Positions 8,442 through 12,382 of a stretch of DNA of 12,382 nt are shown one piece after another. The stretch lies in contig DIAL01000089.1 in the NCBI GenBank assembly GCA_002414705.1, positions 1-12,382 on the forward strand. The letters are read 5' to 3'. The stretch is from Flavobacteriaceae bacterium UBA5079. Lineage in GTDB: Bacteria; Bacteroidota; Bacteroidia; Flavobacteriales; Flavobacteriaceae. Position 1 is the first letter of the stretch. Each line of letters opens with the position of its first letter. The notes beneath the pieces were generated by a model. The model was given only the letters and a program-made list of their open reading frames with translations, had not been told where the DNA came from and searched no databases. The translations under genes and the position numbers were made by a program.

Positions 8442-9914
8442 TTATTTTTTTTCGCTAAAAGCAGCAATGGTTTTGTATTTTCCATCTTGGTACACATTTT
8501 CAATTTTTCTTAAAAAGAAATTTTTGAAAACAATTCCTACAATACCACTTAAGGCTAAAACGATAATACCTGTTTCAAAATTAACCAGTTTGTAAGGTAT
8601 ATAAAACAAACCCATTGGGAGTAAAAATTTTGGTAAACCAATAAGTAGTTGTGTTGGATTAAAGCCATTGGTGTTACTAAAGGCTTTAGCTTTGGTATTT
8701 AACTCCACCGGAATCCTATTTAAAGCACCTCCAAAAAGTGTAAGAAATGAATTTAAACCAATATTAAACAAAGCACCTGCTGCTATCATGCCAAAAATAT
8801 CCCAACCAAAATAAATATAAGGCGTACTTAAGACAAATGAAATAGCTACTGCCACTACCATTAAATACCATTTTGATTCTAGGTATTTCCGGTAAGGAAT
8901 ATTCTGGCTCATTAATAGTTTGTAATATTCACTATCCCATGATGGAACCAATTGCCCGAAGGTCATTAAAAATCCACCAGTAACAAACATAGATGCAAAT
9001 GCCAAAATAGCTGGCATTTCCCGATACATATCTTGAGTGTAAAAAACAAGTCCATAAAACAAAAACATGAAAGACATGAACATGGTTTGTTTTGGTCTAG
9101 CATTTCGCCAAATTAATTTGATATCGTTCTTTAAAAATGGTGCAATGCTTCCAAATCTATCAAACCATGATAAATCGGTAGCTTCTACTGCTTTGACTTT
9201 TTTAGAAACAGCATCATCTAAATAAAATCCACTCTTAACATATTTGAAGTTTAATTTATACAAAACAACCAAAAGTAGTAATGGAATTACAGCTAAATAC
9301 GGCTGACTATATAACGTGTTAAACGCAATACCCATTGGCTCTGAAGCGGTATAAATACCATAAAATTCCAAAGCAACTAAACCTAATAATAGAGGTGCCG
9401 CAATATAAAATACCGTATTACTTTTATTAACTAGAAAATTTAAAAAGTTAATGGATAATGTTAGCAGTATGATAGATAAAAACCAACAGACTACATTTAA
9501 TGGAGAATAACCTTCTACTAACAAAACGATACTAAATGGCAGAAATAAAAACAGGGATAAAAAGTTAAAAAATGACAGCGTAGTTTTACCTAATAAATAG
9601 TGTATTACCGTATCTTTTTTTACAGGAATAGTCATTAAAGGCTTGACATTCATTACAGGTAATTGCTGCATGAAATAGCGAATAAGAAGTTCAAATAAAA
9701 ACCAATAAATTAAAAAATTATTAATGGTTACAATAGGGTCAACTTCAGGAATTGCTTTTCTAGCAATAAAAAACATGCCAACGCCCATAAATAGAGCAAT
9801 ACCGCCAAAATATAAAGCTCCTAAAATGAGAAATATTTTTATAGCAAGCCCTTTTTGAAAGTACGAAGCCCTTTTAAACTGTTTCCATTCGAGGCTTAAA
9901 AATTGTTTAATCAT
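8442..9914 (-). CDS. DUF5687-like ABC transporter permease
   Basis: This 490-residue polytopic membrane protein opens with MIKQFLSLEWKQFKRASYFQKG, the start I associate with the Bacteroidota DUF5687 family. About twelve hydrophobic helices are visible: six in residues ~25-225, a soluble Lys/Asp-rich linker around 225-275, and six more to about 475. That two-block layout suggests a fused dimer-like ABC-2 permease that needs only one gene. A polar stretch ending VYQDGKYKTIAAFSEKK forms the cytoplasmic tail. It pairs with the ATPase gene 24 nt downstream. The gap from the upstream membrane protein gene is 45 nt. The transported substrate is unknown. Confidence 0.88.
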   Translation of the reverse strand: MIKQFLSLEWKQFKRASYFQKGLAIKIFLILGALYFGGIALFMGVGMFFIARKAIPEVDPIVTINNFLIYWFLFELLIRYFMQQLPVMNVKPLMTIPVKKDTVIHYLLGKTTLSFFNFLSLFLFLPFSIVLLVEGYSPLNVVCWFLSIILLTLSINFLNFLVNKSNTVFYIAAPLLLGLVALEFYGIYTASEPMGIAFNTLYSQPYLAVIPLLLLVVLYKLNFKYVKSGFYLDDAVSKKVKAVEATDLSWFDRFGSIAPFLKNDIKLIWRNARPKQTMFMSFMFLFYGLVFYTQDMYREMPAILAFASMFVTGGFLMTFGQLVPSWDSEYYKLLMSQNIPYRKYLESKWYLMVVAVAISFVLSTPYIYFGWDIFGMIAAGALFNIGLNSFLTLFGGALNRIPVELNTKAKAFSNTNGFNPTQLLIGLPKFLLPMGLFYIPYKLVNFETGIIVLALSGIVGIVFKNFFLRKIENVYQDGKYKTIAAFSEKK

Positions 9915-9959
9915 TTTTTAGTGTTTGGTTAATTATAAGTAGTCAAAAAACATAATTTG

Positions 9960-10643
9960 TTACAAGGCATATTCAGGATATGTTTCTTGAAGATGAAAAG
10001 TAGCATTTTTCGGCAAAATAACAGCAGAGATATATGTGTAAATTAAAATAACCGTAAAAACACTTGCACATATTAGCGGCATAAACCCACTAAAACTGTC
10101 AGTAAGATTAATTAATTGAAACACTTGAGGTCCTAAAATTAGAGTTCCAATGGATGCATTGCCATAAATGATGTCTTCTAAAAGCCACAATTTTTCCTTT
10201 GCTTTCCGCTTTCTTTTTATTTCCCTATTTATGGATATGGTTCTTATAAATAAAAACAAGCAAAGTATTAGATAGGAAACGATAAATACATAACTCCCAA
10301 TTTCCGTAGAGAAAACCGTGTAAAGGATTCCAAAAATAGCAGTAGTTAAAATAATTTGTGGTAATCTGAACCAGTCTTTGACATAGTTCCAGAGTAGTTT
10401 CATATAAATTTTAGACATGGCTTTTTGGCGTTGCTCTACGACTTCCATAAACCCAAAAATGCCAAATTTTTTAAACGATGCATCGCGCGTTTCCTCAAAA
10501 GTACTATGCGGATTTTTAACCATGATAGCTTCAATATCATTTGCCATATGATCTACGAGTTCGGTTTGCAAATCGTAATATTCTACAAAGTGCTTTCTGG
10601 TAAAGGCATATAAATTTTCAATATGTTCTTGGGTTAATGCCAT
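9960..10643 (-). CDS. PadR-associated membrane protein with N-terminal helical E-L-V-D-H domain (copy 2)
   Basis: I do not know the function of this 227-residue protein. The first ~85 residues are a soluble helical domain with ELVDHMANDIE at residues 28-38 and a KKFG turn near 58-61. Helices span about 96-111, 117-135, 162-178 and 188-210, with a very basic loop (NREIKRKRKAKEK) between helices 2 and 3, so that loop should be cytoplasmic. The N-terminal domain aligns without gaps over the E[LM]VDHxAxxIE motif with the upstream neighbour, at identical residue numbers. This arrangement resembles the HAAS domain proteins (DUF1700 type) encoded beside PadR regulators in Firmicutes, which is my inference for its role as a sensor or partner of PadR and the ABC transporter. 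Confidence 0.85.
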   Translation of the reverse strand: MALTQEHIENLYAFTRKHFVEYYDLQTELVDHMANDIEAIMVKNPHSTFEETRDASFKKFGIFGFMEVVEQRQKAMSKIYMKLLWNYVKDWFRLPQIILTTAIFGILYTVFSTEIGSYVFIVSYLILCLFLFIRTISINREIKRKRKAKEKLWLLEDIIYGNASIGTLILGPQVFQLINLTDSFSGFMPLICASVFTVILIYTYISAVILPKNATFHLQETYPEYAL

Positions 10644-10646
10644 ATT

Positions 10647-11297
10647 TTATAATGCATGTTTATATTTGGAAAAATAAAAGGATCGTAATTGAAATGTATT
10701 AATAACAATCAAAAGAAATATCCATAATATAACCGTCGTAAAAAACATGATAGCCAAACCTGGACTACTTTCTAGAGATTGACTCGAGTTGTAACTACTA
10801 TAAACCATGTTAACTATATGAAAGAGAATAGCAAAATAAAATCCAATACGTTCTAACAGTGAAAAACGCTCTTTTTTAATTTTTGTGAAAACGAAATAGA
10901 TACATCCAAAAAGAATTAATATGATCATTGGCGCATATTTTAAAATGGTATGTGTTACATCTGGTTCTAAATAACTTCTAACCGTTAAAAGAAGGAAACC
11001 CAAGCCTAAAAGTGATACTATTCCAAAAACAGATGTCGCCTTTTTAAACAATGCTTTTAAATTACTTTTATCTGCTATTTTATAATAGCCATCGCTTCTT
11101 TTTAATAAATGTCGCTTGTTTTCAACCATGTAATCCTTGAATATAAAATAGAAATCACGACAATCGCCATCGTTAACTCGTGTTTCAATTTCAGAAGCCA
11201 CATGATCCACCATTTCCAGACGAATATCCATAAATACAACTCCCGATTTTTTTAGGTATGTTTCTATAAAATGAATATTTTCTGTGCTTAATGCCAT
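10647..11297 (-). CDS. PadR-associated membrane protein with N-terminal helical E-M-V-D-H domain (copy 1)
   Basis: This 216-residue protein is a diverged paralogue of its downstream neighbour: both start MAL[ST], and EMVDHVASEIE lies at residues 28-38 in the same register. The soluble N-terminal part runs to about residue 85. Four membrane helices follow at about 89-107, 118-137, 151-167 and 181-202, and the C-terminus is short and basic (SKYKHAL). Only the N-terminal domain is clearly similar between the two copies; the membrane parts differ. It begins 3 nt after the padR stop and ends 3 nt before the next gene, so the three genes are surely one transcript. Function is unknown; a PadR-partner or transporter-accessory role is inferred from context. 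Confidence 0.85.
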   Translation of the reverse strand: MALSTENIHFIETYLKKSGVVFMDIRLEMVDHVASEIETRVNDGDCRDFYFIFKDYMVENKRHLLKRSDGYYKIADKSNLKALFKKATSVFGIVSLLGLGFLLLTVRSYLEPDVTHTILKYAPMIILILFGCIYFVFTKIKKERFSLLERIGFYFAILFHIVNMVYSSYNSSQSLESSPGLAIMFFTTVILWIFLLIVINTFQLRSFYFSKYKHAL

Positions 11298-11300
11298 AAA

Positions 11301-11636
11301 TTAATAACTCAATTTAGGGTTAATTAATGATTGAAGTGTGGCAATATATTGTTCCAATTCGCTTAATTTATGAACGGTTTCAGTCGTCCCTTTTTCGGTC
11401 AGTTTATAATATTTACGTAAACGGTTATCTACTTTTGCTACCTCAACATCCAGCAAACCTTCGGCTTCCAATTTATGAAGTGATGGATACAAAGCACCTT
11501 CGGTAATTTTTAATTCGCCTTTGGTGAGTGCTTTTACTTTCTGTGTAATTTCATAACCATACATTTTATCATGCTCACTTAAAAGCTTTAAAATGATGGT
11601 AGTTAAACTGCCTTTATATAAATTGGAATTCGCCAT
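11301..11636 (-). CDS. PadR family transcriptional regulator
   Basis: This small winged-helix regulator (111 residues from the ATG at 11636, MANSNLYKGSL) has the full PadR fold: LTTIILKLLSEHDKMYGYEITQKV as the first helices, then GELKITEGALYPSLHKLEAEGLL as the recognition region, and the wing VDNRLRKYYKLTEKG. The C-terminal helix ending LQSLINPKLSY is the short dimerisation helix of PadR subfamily 2. The frame continues three codons up to a TTG at 11645, but those codons overlap the promoter -7 element, so I choose the ATG. It leads the five-gene cassette and very likely represses it. A palindrome sits inside its own promoter, which fits autoregulation. Confidence 0.93.
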   Translation of the reverse strand: MANSNLYKGSLTTIILKLLSEHDKMYGYEITQKVKALTKGELKITEGALYPSLHKLEAEGLLDVEVAKVDNRLRKYYKLTEKGTTETVHKLSELEQYIATLQSLINPKLSY

Positions 11637-11642
11637 ACTATT

Positions 11643-11675
11643 CAAATATATACATAATTTTCTTATGCATGCAAA
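11643..11675 (-). promoter_or_regulatory. padR promoter with inverted-repeat operator candidate
   Basis: On the minus strand TTTG (11675-11672), 21 bases, then TATATTTG (11650-11643) match the Bacteroidota promoter. Between them, overlapping the first base of the -7 box, lies an inverted repeat at 11670-11650: ATGCATAA, five bases, TTATGTAT, eight-base arms with one mismatch. A repressor bound here would block polymerase, as expected for PadR autoregulation. The -7 box ends only six bases before the padR ATG, so the transcript would be leaderless or almost so. Confidence 0.55.
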
Positions 11676-11713
11676 TTTTTAAATAATTATAAGCTAAAAA
11701 TCAATGGCTTCAC

Positions 11714-11721
11714 TATTTTTG
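11714..11721 (+). promoter_or_regulatory. Possible -7 element for the PaaE-like gene
   Basis: TATTTTTG matches TAnnTTTG and lies 14 bases before the ATG of the plus-strand gene. I find no TTG or TTTG at the required distance upstream, so this is only half a promoter. The 90-nt divergent gap would also place the PadR operator candidate about 45 bases upstream of it. Confidence 0.35.
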
Positions 11722-11735
11722 TAAAAAATCAATAC

Positions 11736-12382
11736 ATGTCACACTTCCATACACTTTCAGTTAAAGAACTTCATAGAGAAACAGACAAATCGGTTACCAT
11801 TAGTTTTCAGGTTCCTGCGGATTTAAAATCGGTTTACGCATTTCAAGCTGGTCAATACATTACCCTAAAAACCAATTTAAACGGTCAGGAAGTTCGTCGT
11901 GATTATTCTTTGTGTTCCTCACCTAAAAGTGGTGAGTTAAAAGTAGCTGTCAAAGAAGTTAAAGACGGAACGTTTTCGGCTTATGCTAATAATGATTTAC
12001 AAGTTGGCGACCAACTAGAAGTTGCACCACCAAAAGGTCGTTTTGTTTTTGAACCCAACGACAAGAAAACAAAAAACATAGCCTTATTTGCTGCAGGTAG
12101 CGGAATTACACCTATTTTAAGTATTGTAAAATGCGCTTTAGAAGAAGAAATTCATAGTAAAGTCATCTTGGTTTATGGTAACAAAACGACTAAAGACACG
12201 ATGTTTTTGCAAGAGTTATTGGATTTACAACATACTTATAAAGAACGTTTCACGATTCAATTTGTATTTAGCCAAGCCGATGAAACCGACGCTATTTTTG
12301 GTCGGATTGAAAAAAGTACGGTTAACTACGTCATGAAAAACAAGTACAAACATATTGATGTGGATGCTTATTACTTATGTGG
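11736..12382 (+). CDS. paaE: PaaE-like FAD/NAD(P)H-dependent 2Fe-2S ferredoxin reductase (partial)
   Basis: The first 215 codons of an electron-transfer reductase are present; the rest, including the expected C-terminal 2Fe-2S ferredoxin domain, is beyond the right edge. The FAD domain shows RDYSLCSSP at residues 55-63 (the RxYS flavin motif). The NAD(P)H domain shows FAAGSGITPILSI at 118-130 and begins the terminal CG(P) motif at the cut. The text VYGNKT, MFLQELLDL, FVFSQ and FGRIE closely follows PaaE of the phenylacetyl-CoA epoxidase, which passes electrons to the oxygenase. No other paa gene is in the window, so a different oxygenase partner is possible. It is transcribed away from padR. 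Confidence 0.85.
   Translation, partial: MSHFHTLSVKELHRETDKSVTISFQVPADLKSVYAFQAGQYITLKTNLNGQEVRRDYSLCSSPKSGELKVAVKEVKDGTFSAYANNDLQVGDQLEVAPPKGRFVFEPNDKKTKNIALFAAGSGITPILSIVKCALEEEIHSKVILVYGNKTTKDTMFLQELLDLQHTYKERFTIQFVFSQADETDAIFGRIEKSTVNYVMKNKYKHIDVDAYYLC

Overview
The window looks like chromosomal DNA from a member of the Bacteroidota, most probably family Flavobacteriaceae. It is AT-rich with dense gene packing. Upstream sites match the Bacteroidota promoter TTG/TTTG-N(about 17-23)-TAnnTTTG. It carries a SprE/PorW-type gliding and type IX secretion lipoprotein and the flavobacterial ATP synthase order atpB-E-F-H-A. Everything up to about 11.64 kb is on the minus strand; one truncated gene at the right edge is on the plus strand.

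Right part (11736-12382, plus): the first 215 codons of a PaaE-like FAD/NAD(P)H ferredoxin reductase. It diverges from a minus-strand five-gene cassette (7710-11636): a PadR-family repressor, two paralogous four-helix membrane proteins sharing an N-terminal E[LM]VDH domain, a large DUF5687-like ABC permease and its ATPase. The first three genes are separated by only 3 nt. The cassette reads as a self-regulated ABC exporter or envelope-stress module. A good promoter with an inverted repeat between its two elements lies in front of padR.

Middle and left part (1-7605, minus): sprE/porW (TTG start), a bactofilin, atpZ (GTG start, overlapping the bactofilin gene by 50 nt), a four-helix membrane protein in the place normally held by atpI, then the F-type ATP synthase genes atpB, atpE, atpF, atpH, an unrelated exported protein, and atpA (cut by the window edge). 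A second, well-formed promoter sits in front of atpB, so the synthase can be transcribed alone or by read-through from sprE. A strong stem-loop followed by a T run lies between atpE and atpF and may set the excess of c subunit over the other subunits.

Most of the window is conserved flavobacterial housekeeping. I see no defence system, phage, insertion sequence, CRISPR array, tRNA or rRNA. The parts least explained by known biology are the AtpI-like protein, the exported protein nested between atpH and atpA, the paired membrane proteins that travel with PadR, and the atpE-atpF stem-loop. No gap without a gene exceeds about 105 bases.
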